Source: Nocardiopsis prasina DSM 43845
Lineage (GTDB): Bacteria > Actinomycetota > Actinomycetes > Streptosporangiales > Streptosporangiaceae
Reading direction: 5' to 3'
Length of the DNA: 64,000 nucleotides
Assembly (NCBI RefSeq): GCF_000341265.1
Contig: NZ_ANAE01000127.1
Span: forward strand, 28,900-92,899
Part shown: positions 32,834-41,556 of the stretch, piece after piece
How the letters are laid out: each line of letters starts with the position of its first letter
Numbering within the stretch: position 1 is the stretch's first letter
Notes under the pieces: generated by a model
The model's input: only the letters and a program-made list of their open reading frames with translations
Told to the model about the DNA's origin: nothing
Databases searched by the model: none
Program-made: the position numbers and the translations under genes

Positions 32834-34143
32834 CGACCACCCACCCGCACCCCCGGGGCGTCGCCCACCTGCTCGGCCCCCTGGTCGCCGCCTTCTTCAA
32901 CGGGGTCCTCCCGGTCCGACTGCGGGCCTGGGACGGCAGCGAGACCGGACCGCACGGCGCCCCGCGCGTGACCGTCCGCGACCGTGACGCCCTGCGCCAC
33001 GTCCTGGCCCGCCCCGGAGAACTCGGGCTGTCCCGCGCCTACGTCACCGGTGGTGTCGAGGTCGAGGGTGACCTCACCGACGCGCTGCGCGGGGTGTGGG
33101 CGTCCGTTGAGGCACACGGCACCTCGCTCCCCGGCCCGCGCACCTGGGCGAGGATCGCCCGCACGGCCGTGGTCCTGGGAGTGGTCGGACCGCCGCCGCC
33201 CCCTCCGGTCTCCGAGGCCCGCGTCAGGGGACGGCGCCACTCCCGGGAACGGGACGCAGCCGCGATCTCCCACCACTACGACGCGGGCAACGACCTCTAC
33301 GAGCTGCTGCTCGACGAGACCATGGCCTACTCGTGCGCGCTCTGGGACGAGGACGATCCCGGCCAGAGCCTCGCCGACGCCCAGCGCGCCAAACTCGACC
33401 TGGTCTGCGACACCCTCCGCCTGAACAAGGGGGACCGGCTGCTCGACGTCGGGTGCGGGTGGGGGTCGCTCACCCTGCACGCGGCGCGCTGGTACGGGGC
33501 GCACGTCTCGGCGCTCACCCTGTCCGCCCGGCAACGGGACCACGTGCTCGCGCGCGCCGAGGAGGAGGGGCTCGAACAGCTCGTGGACGTGCGCCTGCTC
33601 GACTACCGCGACGTCGCCCCCGACACCTTCGGGCCCGGCGGCTTCGACGCGGTCGCCTCCGTGGAGATGGGCGAGCACGTGGGCCGTGACGGCTACGCTC
33701 CGTTCACCCGCCGGCTCCACGGTCTGCTGCGCCCCGGCGGCGCCCTGCTGGTCCAGCAGATGTCCCGGCGCGGACCCCACCCCGGCGGCGGCCCCTTCAT
33801 CGAGCGCTACATCGCGCCCGACATGCACATGCGTCCGCTCGGTGAGACCGTCGGCCTCCTTGAGGACGCGGGGCTCGAAGTGCGGGGCGTACGGGCCATG
33901 CGGGAGCACTACGTCCGCACCGCCCGCGCCTGGACGGACGCGCTGGAGCGGCGGTTCGACGAACTCGTCGCCCTCGCGGGGCCCGAGGCGGCCCGGGTGT
34001 GGCGCCTCTACCTGGCCGGAGGGTCACTGGCCTTCGAGGAGGGGCGCATGGGCGTGGACCAGATCCTGGCGGTCCGCCCGGACCCGGTGAGCCGGGACGA
34101 GACCAGCGCGGAACCGGTCGCCGAGGCGGTGGCGACACGATGA
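32830..34143 (+). CDS. Cyclopropane-fatty-acyl-phospholipid synthase family methyltransferase, copy 2
   Basis: ATG 32830 overlaps the previous stop; 437 residues. It carries ISHHYDAGNDLYELLLDETM, the SAM loop LLDVGCGWGSLTLHAARWYGA, and VASVEMGEHVGRDGY. The two copies are divergent outside these motifs, so they likely act on different positions or intermediates rather than being a recent duplication. The downstream DUF1295 gene overlaps its stop. The consecutive overlaps mark one co-translated unit. Confidence 0.93.
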   Translation: MTTTHPHPRGVAHLLGPLVAAFFNGVLPVRLRAWDGSETGPHGAPRVTVRDRDALRHVLARPGELGLSRAYVTGGVEVEGDLTDALRGVWASVEAHGTSLPGPRTWARIARTAVVLGVVGPPPPPPVSEARVRGRRHSRERDAAAISHHYDAGNDLYELLLDETMAYSCALWDEDDPGQSLADAQRAKLDLVCDTLRLNKGDRLLDVGCGWGSLTLHAARWYGAHVSALTLSARQRDHVLARAEEEGLEQLVDVRLLDYRDVAPDTFGPGGFDAVASVEMGEHVGRDGYAPFTRRLHGLLRPGGALLVQQMSRRGPHPGGGPFIERYIAPDMHMRPLGETVGLLEDAGLEVRGVRAMREHYVRTARAWTDALERRFDELVALAGPEAARVWRLYLAGGSLAFEEGRMGVDQILAVRPDPVSRDETSAEPVAEAVATR

Positions 34144-34952
34144 CCGCCCTCACCGCCTTCCTGCTCAACCTCGCGGTCACCGCGGTCGTGGTGGGCGCGG
34201 TCATGCTCGCCACCTTCGCGGTCGCGGTCCGTGTGGGACGCCACGGCGTCGTGGACGTCGCCTGGGGGCTCGGCTTCGTCGGGGTGGCCGTGTCCACCGC
34301 CGTGGTCGCCACCGCCACGGGGACCGGCGACCCCGCGCGGATCTGGTTGCTGGCCGCCCTCACCGCCGTGTGGGGTCTGCGACTGGCCGTCCACATCGGG
34401 CTGCGCGGCCGCGGCAAGGGCGAGGACCCCCGGTATGAAAGGTTCCTCGCCAACGCCCCGGGCAACCGGAACCTCCACGCCCTGCGGGTGGTCTACCTGC
34501 TCCAGGGGTCCCTCCTCCTGCTGATCTCGCTCCCGTTGCAGGTCGCCGCCCACACCGCCGGTCCGCTCGGCTGGCTGGCGTTCCTGGGCGTGCTGGTCTG
34601 GCTCACCGGGTTCGCGTTCGAGTCCGTCGGCGACGCCCAGCTCGCCCGGTTCAAGGCCGACCCCGCCAACCGGGGCCGGATCATGGACCGGGGGCTGTGG
34701 GCCTGGACCCGGCACCCGAACTACTTCGGCGACGCCCTCGTGTGGTGGGGCCTGTTCCTGGTCGCCGCCGGGTCCTGGTGGGTGCTGCTCACCCTGCCCG
34801 CGCCCCTGCTGATGACCTACCTGCTCACCCGTGGTTCGGGCCAGCGACTGCTCGACGAGCACATGTCCGGCCGACCCGGCTGGTCGGAGTACGTCGCCCG
34901 GACCAGCGCCTTCGTTCCGCTGCCCCCGAAGAGGGCGGCCGCCCGGGAGTGA
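34140..34952 (+). CDS. DUF1295 membrane protein (steroid 5-alpha-reductase/isoprenylcysteine methyltransferase-like fold)
   Basis: The protein has 270 residues and seven hydrophobic segments. The C-terminal block GLWAWTRHPNYFGDALVWWGLF and WSEYVARTSAFVPLPP is the DUF1295 signature, whose RHPNYFGD motif is shared with steroid reductases and methyltransferases that use NADPH or SAM at the membrane. As last gene of the lipid operon it probably completes reduction or modification of the acyl product. Substrate unknown. Confidence 0.93.
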   Translation: MTALTAFLLNLAVTAVVVGAVMLATFAVAVRVGRHGVVDVAWGLGFVGVAVSTAVVATATGTGDPARIWLLAALTAVWGLRLAVHIGLRGRGKGEDPRYERFLANAPGNRNLHALRVVYLLQGSLLLLISLPLQVAAHTAGPLGWLAFLGVLVWLTGFAFESVGDAQLARFKADPANRGRIMDRGLWAWTRHPNYFGDALVWWGLFLVAAGSWWVLLTLPAPLLMTYLLTRGSGQRLLDEHMSGRPGWSEYVARTSAFVPLPPKRAAARE

Positions 34953-34986
34953 GCCCCCGCGCGGTCTCGCGTGGGAACACGGCAGA

Positions 34987-35024
34987 CCCCCGGCCGGAGG
35001 GTGTGGAGTGGCCCCGGCCGGGGG
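34987..35024. terminator. Bidirectional terminator hairpin
   Basis: CCCCCGGCCGG (34987-34997) pairs with CCGGCCGGGGG (35014-35024) over 11 bp, between the convergent DUF1295 and aldehyde dehydrogenase genes. Confidence 0.65.
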
Positions 35025-35046
35025 CGGTTCGCAGGACGGGGGCCGT

Positions 35047-36525
35047 TCAGACGGCCCCGTCCGCTCCCGGGTCCTCGCCGACGCGCACCACCACGGCCTT
35101 GGGCTCGGTGAAGAACTCGCGGCTGTAGGTGCCGCCCTCGCGGCCCAGGCCGGAACGACCCACCCCGCCGAAGGGTGCGCGCAGGTCGCGGACGAAGAAG
35201 CAGTTCACCCACACCGTGCCCACCCTCAGGGAGGCGGCCACGCGGTGGGCGCGGGACAGGTCCTCGGTGAACAGCATGGCGTTGAGCCCGTAGGGGCTGT
35301 CGTTGACCTCCGCCACCACCTCGTCCTCGGTGTCGAAGGGGGTGACCGTCACGAGCGGACCGAAGACCTCCTCGTTGCGGTGCGGTGCCTCCTTCGGCAG
35401 GCCGGTGACCACGGTGGGACGTACGAACAGCCCCGGCCCCGCCGCACCGGTCGCCACGGTGCCGCCCCACTCCGCCACGGAGTCGAGGTATCCCGACACC
35501 TTGCGGTGGTGCTCCCCGGAGGACAGCGGGCCCAGCAGTGTGGCCGGGTCCTTGGGGTCCCCGGGCACCAACAGGTCCGCGGCCCCGCACAGGCGGCGCG
35601 TGAACTCCTCCGCGATCGACCGGTGCACGTACAGCCGCGATCCGGCCAGGCACACCTGTCCGGCGTTGGTGAAGGCCGCGCGCGCCGACCACTCCACCGC
35701 CCGCTCGATGTCGGCGTCGGCGAACACCACGTTCGCGCCCTTGCCGCCCAGTTCGAGGCTGACCGGGGTGAGGTGGGTGGCCGCCGCGCGCGCCACCGCC
35801 GTCCCGGTGGCGCTCTCACCGGTGAAGGTGACCCGGTCCACCCGGGCGTGGCCGGTCAGCGCAGACCCCACCGAGTCGGGGCCGTAGCCGTGCACCACGT
35901 TGAGCACCCCGGGCGGCATCCCGGCCTCCAGAGCCAGGCGGGCCAGGATTGTGACCGAGGCGGGGGAGTCCTCCGCGGGCTTCAGCACGACCGTGTTTCC
36001 CCAGGCCAACGCGGGAGCGATCTTCCAGCTCGCCAGCATGAGGGGGAAGTTCCACGGCGCGATGGCCACCACCACACCGGCCGGTTCGTAGCGGGTGTAG
36101 GCGTGGTGGCCGGTGTCGGAGGGGTACAGCTCGGCCGGGGTGAGGGCGGCGTGGTCGGCGAAGAACCGGAGGTTCTCAGCGGTGCGCGGAACGTCCTTGT
36201 TCAGGCTCTGCGACACGGGTTTGCCCATGTCACGGGTGTCCGCCAGGGCCAGGTCCCGGCGGTTCTCCAGCACGAGATCGGCCAGCCGGTGCAGGATCGC
36301 ACGGCGCTCGGAGCGGCTCATCCTCGGCCACGGTCCGGAGTCGAAGGCCCGGCGGGCGGCGTCCACGGCCAGGTCCGCCTCGGCCCCACCGCCAAGGGGG
36401 AAGCGGGCCCAGGGGCGGCCCGTGTAGGGATCGACGCTGTCGAAGCCGGGACCGTCCCCGGCGGTGATCTCCTCGCCGTCGATGACGTGGCCGAACAGCT
36501 CGACGTCCGACTGTGCCCCGGCCAT
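35047..36525 (-). CDS. Aldehyde dehydrogenase (hydroxymuconic-semialdehyde dehydrogenase-like)
   Basis: The protein has 492 residues, full length for the family. The NAD-binding region VAIAPWNFPLMLASWKIAPA, the catalytic Glu in VSLELGGKGANVVF and the nucleophile in AFTNAGQVCLAGSRLYVH (Cys) are all present, with EEVFGPLVTVTPFD near the C terminus. The pairing with a 4-oxalocrotonate-type tautomerase one base away, and with an extradiol dioxygenase in the same locus, suggests oxidation of a ring-cleavage semialdehyde to the dicarboxylic acid. The precise substrate is inferred, not shown. Confidence 0.92.
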   Translation of the reverse strand: MAGAQSDVELFGHVIDGEEITAGDGPGFDSVDPYTGRPWARFPLGGGAEADLAVDAARRAFDSGPWPRMSRSERRAILHRLADLVLENRRDLALADTRDMGKPVSQSLNKDVPRTAENLRFFADHAALTPAELYPSDTGHHAYTRYEPAGVVVAIAPWNFPLMLASWKIAPALAWGNTVVLKPAEDSPASVTILARLALEAGMPPGVLNVVHGYGPDSVGSALTGHARVDRVTFTGESATGTAVARAAATHLTPVSLELGGKGANVVFADADIERAVEWSARAAFTNAGQVCLAGSRLYVHRSIAEEFTRRLCGAADLLVPGDPKDPATLLGPLSSGEHHRKVSGYLDSVAEWGGTVATGAAGPGLFVRPTVVTGLPKEAPHRNEEVFGPLVTVTPFDTEDEVVAEVNDSPYGLNAMLFTEDLSRAHRVAASLRVGTVWVNCFFVRDLRAPFGGVGRSGLGREGGTYSREFFTEPKAVVVRVGEDPGADGAV

Positions 36526-36526
36526 G

Positions 36527-36787
36527 TCAGTTCCCCTCCGGAGCGGGTGCGCCGACGCCGACGCCGTCCGCCGCGTGCTCGGTATCGGATCGGTCCAGGC
36601 CGCGCTGCTCGGCCAGGGTGGTGCCTCCGGCCGACCACAGGGTGGGCGGCACCTCGCGGACGATGACGCGGATGCTCCGCGCGGGGGCGTCCAGGCTGGT
36701 CTCGACCGCTTCGTGCACGGACCGCATGAGCTCGCGCAGCCGCGCGGGGTCCCGGCCCTCGGTGAGGGTCACTTCGATCAGGGGCAA
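36527..36787 (-). CDS. 4-oxalocrotonate tautomerase family protein
   Basis: The protein has 86 residues, starting MPLIEVTLTEGRDPARLREL, so Pro1 is available as catalytic base after Met removal. REVPPTLWSAGGTTLAEQRG holds the usual second half of the fold. The family isomerises 2-hydroxymuconate-type enols to alpha,beta-unsaturated keto acids, the step after aldehyde dehydrogenase in meta-cleavage pathways. A C-terminal tail of about 20 residues is longer than typical (62 residues). It is one base upstream of the dehydrogenase gene. Confidence 0.9.
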   Translation of the reverse strand: MPLIEVTLTEGRDPARLRELMRSVHEAVETSLDAPARSIRVIVREVPPTLWSAGGTTLAEQRGLDRSDTEHAADGVGVGAPAPEGN

Positions 36788-36825
36788 GGGAACTCTCCTG
36801 TGAGGGGTCGGGCCGGTGCGGTCCC

Positions 36826-36866
36826 GGCCGGGGTCGGTGCCACACGTGGCGGCGCCGACCCCGGCC
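36826..36866 (-). terminator. Hairpin after the substrate-binding protein gene
   Basis: GGCCGGGGTCGG (36826-36837) pairs perfectly with CCGACCCCGGCC (36855-36866). It follows the binding-protein gene and precedes the tautomerase gene on the same strand, so it may reduce readthrough into the enzyme genes. Confidence 0.6.
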
Positions 36867-36875
36867 GTGGACGGG

Positions 36876-37862
36876 TCAGTCCTGGAGGGTCAGTTCGGAC
36901 ATCTCGATGGGCTCGTGCAGGACACCTGTGGCCAGCAGCAGGTCGTTCCAGCGGCCCAGTTCGTCCACGTCCACCGCGCCCTCGGTCCACACCGGGAGCT
37001 CCATGGCCTCGGCCTGCTCCTCGGTCGTCTCGGAGTAGGTCTGCACGATCTCCGCGGCGATGGCGGGGTCCTCGGCGAGCATGCCGTTGGCGCGCTCGAT
37101 CGCTCGCGTGAAGCCCTCGACAGTGGTCGGGTTGGCCGCCACGAACTCGTCCGCCATGCCGATCCCCGAGACCGGGATGCCCTCGGCGATCCCGGTGTAG
37201 GAGGAGAAGACCTTGCGGGCGCCGTCCTTCTCGGCGCCGCTGCGGAACGGCTCCACGAGCCAGACCGCGTCCACGGCGTCCTGTTCGAGGGCGGGCACCA
37301 TGTCCGGGAAGGGGTACTCCACGAACTCGATCCCGGCGGTCTCCACCCCCTGCTCCTCCAGCGAGGCGGCGATGCTCACGTCACCGATGTTGTTCAGGGT
37401 GTTGACCGCGATGGTCCTGCCCTCAAGGTCCTCGGGTGCCTCGATGGGGGAGTCGTCGTTCACGTAGATCCCCGCTGTCTCCTCGGTGCCCCGCACGCCC
37501 TCGGCGACGATGGTCACGCCGATGTACTGGCTCTCGGCGAGGAAGAAGGACGGGTAGCTCGCGAAGGCCGCCTGGAGGTCGTCGGAGACCATCGCCGGGA
37601 CGGCGGCCGCACCGCCCTGCACGGGCTGGGCGGACACGCTGAGGCCCTCCTCGTCGAAGAAGCCCTCCTCGATGGCGATGAACACGGAGGCGTGGTCGAT
37701 GATGGGCGTGATGCCCACGACCAGCGTCGTGGTCTCGTCGGTGGAACCGTCTTCGGCCTCGGAGGAATCGGAGCAGGCGGTGGCGGCGAGGACGAGCGCG
37801 GCACCGGCGCAGGCCACGGTCCAGCGCCTGCTCGTCGACGGGGTATCGGACATATTCATCAT
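36876..37862 (-). CDS. ABC transporter substrate-binding lipoprotein (SsuA/TauA/NMT1-like)
   Basis: The protein has 328 residues. The signal peptide ends in the lipobox LAATAC near residue 29, giving a lipid-anchored extracellular protein after an acidic linker. TLVVGITPIIDHASVFIAIEEGFF is the typical start of the NMT1/SsuA fold, and GRTIAVNTLNNIGDVSI and AVWLVEPFRSGA the hinge and ligand regions. Such proteins bind sulfonates, taurine, nitrate, pyrimidine precursors or aromatic acids. Its setting beside ring-cleavage genes suggests an aromatic acid. It is the last of four transport genes in the operon. Confidence 0.92.
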   Translation of the reverse strand: MMNMSDTPSTSRRWTVACAGAALVLAATACSDSSEAEDGSTDETTTLVVGITPIIDHASVFIAIEEGFFDEEGLSVSAQPVQGGAAAVPAMVSDDLQAAFASYPSFFLAESQYIGVTIVAEGVRGTEETAGIYVNDDSPIEAPEDLEGRTIAVNTLNNIGDVSIAASLEEQGVETAGIEFVEYPFPDMVPALEQDAVDAVWLVEPFRSGAEKDGARKVFSSYTGIAEGIPVSGIGMADEFVAANPTTVEGFTRAIERANGMLAEDPAIAAEIVQTYSETTEEQAEAMELPVWTEGAVDVDELGRWNDLLLATGVLHEPIEMSELTLQD

Positions 37863-37929
37863 GATGGATTAGCGCCTTGGGGGGTCGGCGGGGCGCGGTA
37901 GGGGGCCGCGCACCCGGCTGGTTGCTGGG

Positions 37930-38751
37930 TCAGTCGTTGCCGGAGTGGCTGTGGAGCGGTTCCGGCGCCCGATCGGAGGAGGGGCGCCGGATCAGGCGTG
38001 CGACCTCGCCGCGCAGGGCGACGAACTCCCGCAGTTCCTTGGTCTCGATCTGGTCCCTCGGCTGGGGGAGCGGCACGTCGATGGTGGTCACGACCGTGGT
38101 GGGCGGGCCCGAGAGCACGACCACGCGGTCGGCGAGGTAGACGCTCTCGTCGATGTCGTGGGTGACGAAGACGATGGTCATGTCGTAGCGTTCGCGCACC
38201 TTGAGGACCAGGTCCTCAAGGTCCTCACGGGTCTGGGCGTCGATGGAGGCGAAGGGCTCGTCCATCAGCAGGACCCCCGGCTGGTAAGCCAGGGCCCGGG
38301 CGATGGCCACCCGCTGCTGCATACCTCCGGAGAGCTGGCTGGGGTACCTGTCGGAGTGCCCCTCCAACCCCACGGCGGCCAGCGACTCCGCGACCCGCCG
38401 GTGGGCCTCCTCGCGTCCCAGGCGCAGGTGGCGCAGGGGGAAGCGGACGTTGCCCGCCACGGTCTGCCACGGGTACAGGGACCGGGCGTAGTCCTGGAAG
38501 ACCATCGCCAGTCCCTCGGGCACACCGTTCACGGGCCGTCCCTGGAAGGAGACCTCGCCGCCGGTGGGGCGTTGGAGCCCGGAGAGGACGCGCAGCAGCG
38601 TGGTCTTGCCGCATCCGGAGGGCCCCACCACGGAGACCAGCTCACCCTCGGCGACCGAGAAGCTGATGTCCGCGAGCGCGGTGTGCGCCGTGGCACCACT
38701 GCCGTAGGTGTGCGTCAGGCCTCTGACGTCGAGCATGGGTGTGGTCCTCAT
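37930..38751 (-). CDS. ABC transporter ATP-binding protein (SsuB/TauB-like)
   Basis: The protein has 273 residues; ATG 38736 (MLDVRGL) is an alternative start. Walker A is GPSGCGKTT (near residue 44), the signature motif [15 protein letters not shown], Walker [14 protein letters not shown], and the switch His is in VTHDIDES. It energises the two membrane proteins encoded just upstream, together forming a nitrate/sulfonate/taurine-type importer. The start lies 10 bases after the stop of the first permease gene. Confidence 0.94.
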   Translation of the reverse strand: MRTTPMLDVRGLTHTYGSGATAHTALADISFSVAEGELVSVVGPSGCGKTTLLRVLSGLQRPTGGEVSFQGRPVNGVPEGLAMVFQDYARSLYPWQTVAGNVRFPLRHLRLGREEAHRRVAESLAAVGLEGHSDRYPSQLSGGMQQRVAIARALAYQPGVLLMDEPFASIDAQTREDLEDLVLKVRERYDMTIVFVTHDIDESVYLADRVVVLSGPPTTVVTTIDVPLPQPRDQIETKELREFVALRGEVARLIRRPSSDRAPEPLHSHSGND

Positions 38752-38761
38752 GGTCGGGGCC

Positions 38762-39691
38762 TCACTGGCCCGCGGGTTCGGAACTGGGGCGGTTGGCGAT
38801 CCGGTGCCAGGCCAGCAGCCGGTGCTCCACCAGGGTCAGGGCGAGGTTGAGCAGGTATCCGAGGACGCCCAGGAGCGCGATCCCCGCCCACATGTCGAGG
38901 ATCTGGAAACCGCGCTGGGCTTGGACGATGTGGTAGCCGATCCCCCCGGTCGCGGCGACCATCTCGGAGATCACCATCAGGATGAGACCGAGCGCCAGGG
39001 CGGTGCGCACCCCCGCGAGGATCTTCTGCGAGGCTCCCGGCAGGACGATGCGGGTGAGGCGTGTGTGCAGGGGGACGCCGAACACACGGGCGGTGGCGTG
39101 CTTGAGCGGGTCGATGGAGCGCACACCCTCGATGGTGTTGATCAGGATCGGCCAGGACGTCCCGAAGGCGATCAGTAGCACCCGCATCAGGTCGTCGCGA
39201 CCGAACAGCACCAGGAACAGGGGGATGAGCGCGGGTGGCGGCAGCGCGCGGGCGAACTGGATGACGGGGTCGACGTAGTCGCCGATCCGTCGGTTCAGGC
39301 CGATGGCCACGCCCAGGGCGACCGCGGTGACGGTGGCCAGGGCCAGACCCGCGAGCATGCGTGCCAGGCTGGGCAGGACGTCGTCGCGCATGCTGTCGGT
39401 CAGCCATGCCTCGGCCGAGGGCAGCCACAGTTCACCGGCGCGGGCCAGGAACTCGGTGGGCGGGGGGAAGAACGGCGAACGCGCGTTCAGCGCCGCCAGT
39501 TCCCACACCAGCAGCAGTCCCGCCAGGACGGCCCAGCGCAGCAGGAACGATCCCAGAGTGCGTCCGGCGCGGGCGGTCCGGCCCGATCGTGCAGGCCCCT
39601 GGGCCCCCTGGCCGGGGTTCGCGGGTGCCGGTCGAACCATGCCGGGCCCTCGCGCGTGCGAGGTCGGCTCCACCGTCGGGAACGTCTTCAC
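38762..39691 (-). CDS. ABC transporter permease (SsuC/TauC-like), copy 1
   Basis: The protein has 309 residues with six predicted membrane helices after a 45-residue polar N terminus. The cytoplasmic EAA loop contacting the ATPase is HATARVFGVPLHTRLTRIVLPG. Its ATG overlaps the stop of the second permease gene (39688-39691). Two distinct permease genes imply a heterodimeric channel, unlike the single SsuC of the best-known systems. Confidence 0.92.
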   Translation of the reverse strand: MKTFPTVEPTSHARGPGMVRPAPANPGQGAQGPARSGRTARAGRTLGSFLLRWAVLAGLLLVWELAALNARSPFFPPPTEFLARAGELWLPSAEAWLTDSMRDDVLPSLARMLAGLALATVTAVALGVAIGLNRRIGDYVDPVIQFARALPPPALIPLFLVLFGRDDLMRVLLIAFGTSWPILINTIEGVRSIDPLKHATARVFGVPLHTRLTRIVLPGASQKILAGVRTALALGLILMVISEMVAATGGIGYHIVQAQRGFQILDMWAGIALLGVLGYLLNLALTLVEHRLLAWHRIANRPSSEPAGQ

Positions 39692-40515
39692 GTCTGTTCC
39701 TCCATGAGACGCTTCCAGCGGAAGAGCCGCTGTTCACCGGCGCGCAGGAGCCCGTTCACGACCAGCCCCAGGAGCCCGGCCACGATCGTCCCCGCGTAGA
39801 CCATGTCGGTGTTGGCACCGCCCGAGCTCATGCGCAGGATCCAGCTGCCCAGGCCCTCGGCGGCACCGGCGAGCAGTTCGGCGCTGACGGTGACGATCAG
39901 CGCGATCGCGGCCGAGATCCGAACCCCGGCGGCGACGAAGGGGGCGGTGGACGGCAGGACCACCCGGGCCAGGACCGCGAGCCGGGGCACCCCGAACACC
40001 CGGGCCGACTCCCTGGCCAGCGGCTCCACGGCCCGCACCCCGTAGAGGGTGTTGAACAGGATCGGCCACAGTGCCGCGTAGGTCACCAGGGCCACCTTCA
40101 TCTCCGACCCCTGGCCGAAGACGAGGATGGCCACCGGGATGAGCGCCACGGAGGGGATCGGGCGGAGGAACTCCACCACCACTGAGGAGGCGCGTTCGAC
40201 CCAGCGCAGGGAGCCCAGGAGCAGTCCCAGGCCGACACCGGCGACCGCCGCGATGCCGAGGCCGGTGACGGCGGCCGTGAGGGTGGCGGCGACCTCGGTC
40301 AGGAAGGCCGGGTCGACCAGGAGCCGCCCGGTGTTGGCCAGGACCACGGAGACCGGGGGCAGCGCGGACGAGTCCACACCCCAGCGGGCCACGGCCTCAG
40401 CGAGGCACAGGGCGACGACGACGCCGACGAGACCCCGGCGTAGGGTGCCGAGGATCGACGTGCGCGGACCGTGGTCCAGGCGACCACGCCGCGTGAGGGA
40501 GTTCAGGGGGGGCAC
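39688..40515 (-). CDS. ABC transporter permease (SsuC/TauC-like), copy 2
   Basis: I place the start at GTG 40515, which has AGGAG nine bases upstream, giving 275 residues. The longer frame from TTG 40548 would start before the transcription start implied by the promoter at 40551-40578. Six hydrophobic helices are visible and the EAA loop is ESARVFGVPRLAVLARVVLPS. It is the first gene of the transport operon and is controlled by the nearby FadR-type regulator site. Confidence 0.9.
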   Translation of the reverse strand: MPPLNSLTRRGRLDHGPRTSILGTLRRGLVGVVVALCLAEAVARWGVDSSALPPVSVVLANTGRLLVDPAFLTEVAATLTAAVTGLGIAAVAGVGLGLLLGSLRWVERASSVVVEFLRPIPSVALIPVAILVFGQGSEMKVALVTYAALWPILFNTLYGVRAVEPLARESARVFGVPRLAVLARVVLPSTAPFVAAGVRISAAIALIVTVSAELLAGAAEGLGSWILRMSSGGANTDMVYAGTIVAGLLGLVVNGLLRAGEQRLFRWKRLMEEQT

Positions 40516-40550
40516 GTCGGAACGCTCCTGGAGGATGACGGAATGCAATC

Positions 40551-40578
40551 ACTCTATTGATTATGGTTAATATGTCAA
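40551..40578 (-). promoter_or_regulatory. Promoter of the ABC transport operon
   Basis: On the minus strand TTGACA (40573-40578), 16 bases, TAGAGT (40551-40556) form a good sigma70-type promoter. The GntR operator TTATGGTTAATATG at 40561-40574 lies in the spacer and touches the -35 box. Confidence 0.65.
40561..40574. promoter_or_regulatory. GntR/FadR-type operator, copy 1
   Basis: TTATGGTTAATATG matches TTATGATCATTATG at the regulator's own start (41366-41379) at 11 of 14 positions, in an otherwise GC-rich genome. It sits between the -35 and -10 of the transport promoter. Confidence 0.55.
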
Positions 40579-40630
40579 TGTGCGTTCCCCGAACTCCACG
40601 AAGCCCGCCCCGTCGCCCCTCCCGTCCGGT

Positions 40631-41368
40631 TCAGCCCGGCGGCGTGCGTGTGCTGCTGCGCGGCGGAGTGTGCTCGTCGGCCGCGCGTCTGGCGAGCCGG
40701 GCGTCACCCGAGGCGATGGCGTCCACCAGGTTGCGGTGCAGCTGGAGGTTGGCCTCGAAACCCGCCTCGAAGCCGGGGTCCGCCGCGATCTCGCGCACCG
40801 ACTCGCGCGCGGTGTCCAGGAGCGACACGTACAGGGTGCTCAGCAGCTGGTTGGGGGAGATCCGCGCGATCTCCTCGTGCAGCTCCCAGTTGCGCGCCAG
40901 ATAGCCGGCCGGGTCGTTCCTGAGATCCGCCATCAGGGCCACGATCTCCCGAAGGCGTCGGATCTGCTCCGTGCCCGCCTCCCGCGCCGCGTGCTCGGCG
41001 ATGGTGGCCTCCAGGGCCTCGCGGACCTCGAGGCTGTTGGCGACCGACAACGCGTCGTCTCCCAGCCCCAGGATGAGGTGGCTCAGCCGGATGTGCGCGC
41101 TGGGGGAGCTGACGAAGATGCCTCCGCGGGGGCCGGGACGCGCCTCCACCAGACCGCGCGTCTCCAGGAGCCGGACCACCTCGTTGAAGGTGCCGACGGA
41201 GACCTCGAACCGCTGGCGCAGCTCCTCCTTGGTGCCGAGGCGGTCACCTGGGCTGACCTGCTTGTTCATGATGATGCCGCTGATGTGGCGCACCACGCCC
41301 TCAGCCTTGGACATGCGTTCGGGCAGGGGGGCGCCCATGGTGGGCCAGTCGCTGTAACGATTCGCCAT
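40631..41368 (-). CDS. GntR family transcriptional regulator (FadR/FCD subfamily)
   Basis: ATG 41368 (MANRYSDWPTMG) gives 245 residues and lies five bases after the transcription start implied by TATAGT at 41379-41384; ATG 41377 would precede it. The winged helix is residues about 24-85 (SGIIMNKQVSPGDRLGTKEE, SVGTFNEVVRLLETRGLVEA). The FCD ligand domain follows, with metal-binding-type residues in NWELHEEIARISPN and LQLHRNLVDAI. It most likely represses the transporter operon and the divergent aldolase-dioxygenase operon until an inducer binds. Confidence 0.92.
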   Translation of the reverse strand: MANRYSDWPTMGAPLPERMSKAEGVVRHISGIIMNKQVSPGDRLGTKEELRQRFEVSVGTFNEVVRLLETRGLVEARPGPRGGIFVSSPSAHIRLSHLILGLGDDALSVANSLEVREALEATIAEHAAREAGTEQIRRLREIVALMADLRNDPAGYLARNWELHEEIARISPNQLLSTLYVSLLDTARESVREIAADPGFEAGFEANLQLHRNLVDAIASGDARLARRAADEHTPPRSSTRTPPG

Positions 41369-41384
41369 AATGATCATAACTATA
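41366..41384 (-). promoter_or_regulatory. Regulator promoter with GntR operator, copy 2
   Basis: The minus-strand -10 box TATAGT (41379-41384) is directly followed by TTATGATCATTATG (41366-41379), which contains the perfect palindrome ATGATCAT and covers the start codon. Binding here would give autorepression. Confidence 0.55.
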
Positions 41385-41556
41385 CGACCTTCCGGCGAAT
41401 CACCCAGGTGAGGGCCCTGCCCTTTGTCTCCGAGGGCGGTTCGGCGGCCTTCGGCTCCCTTCGCGGCCGCCGTTTCAGAAACCCTCCGGGCGCCCGTCTC
41501 CCCGCTCCCTCCGGCGCCACCGCGCCCACCCCCGATTCGCCTCCTCAGGAGACCCC

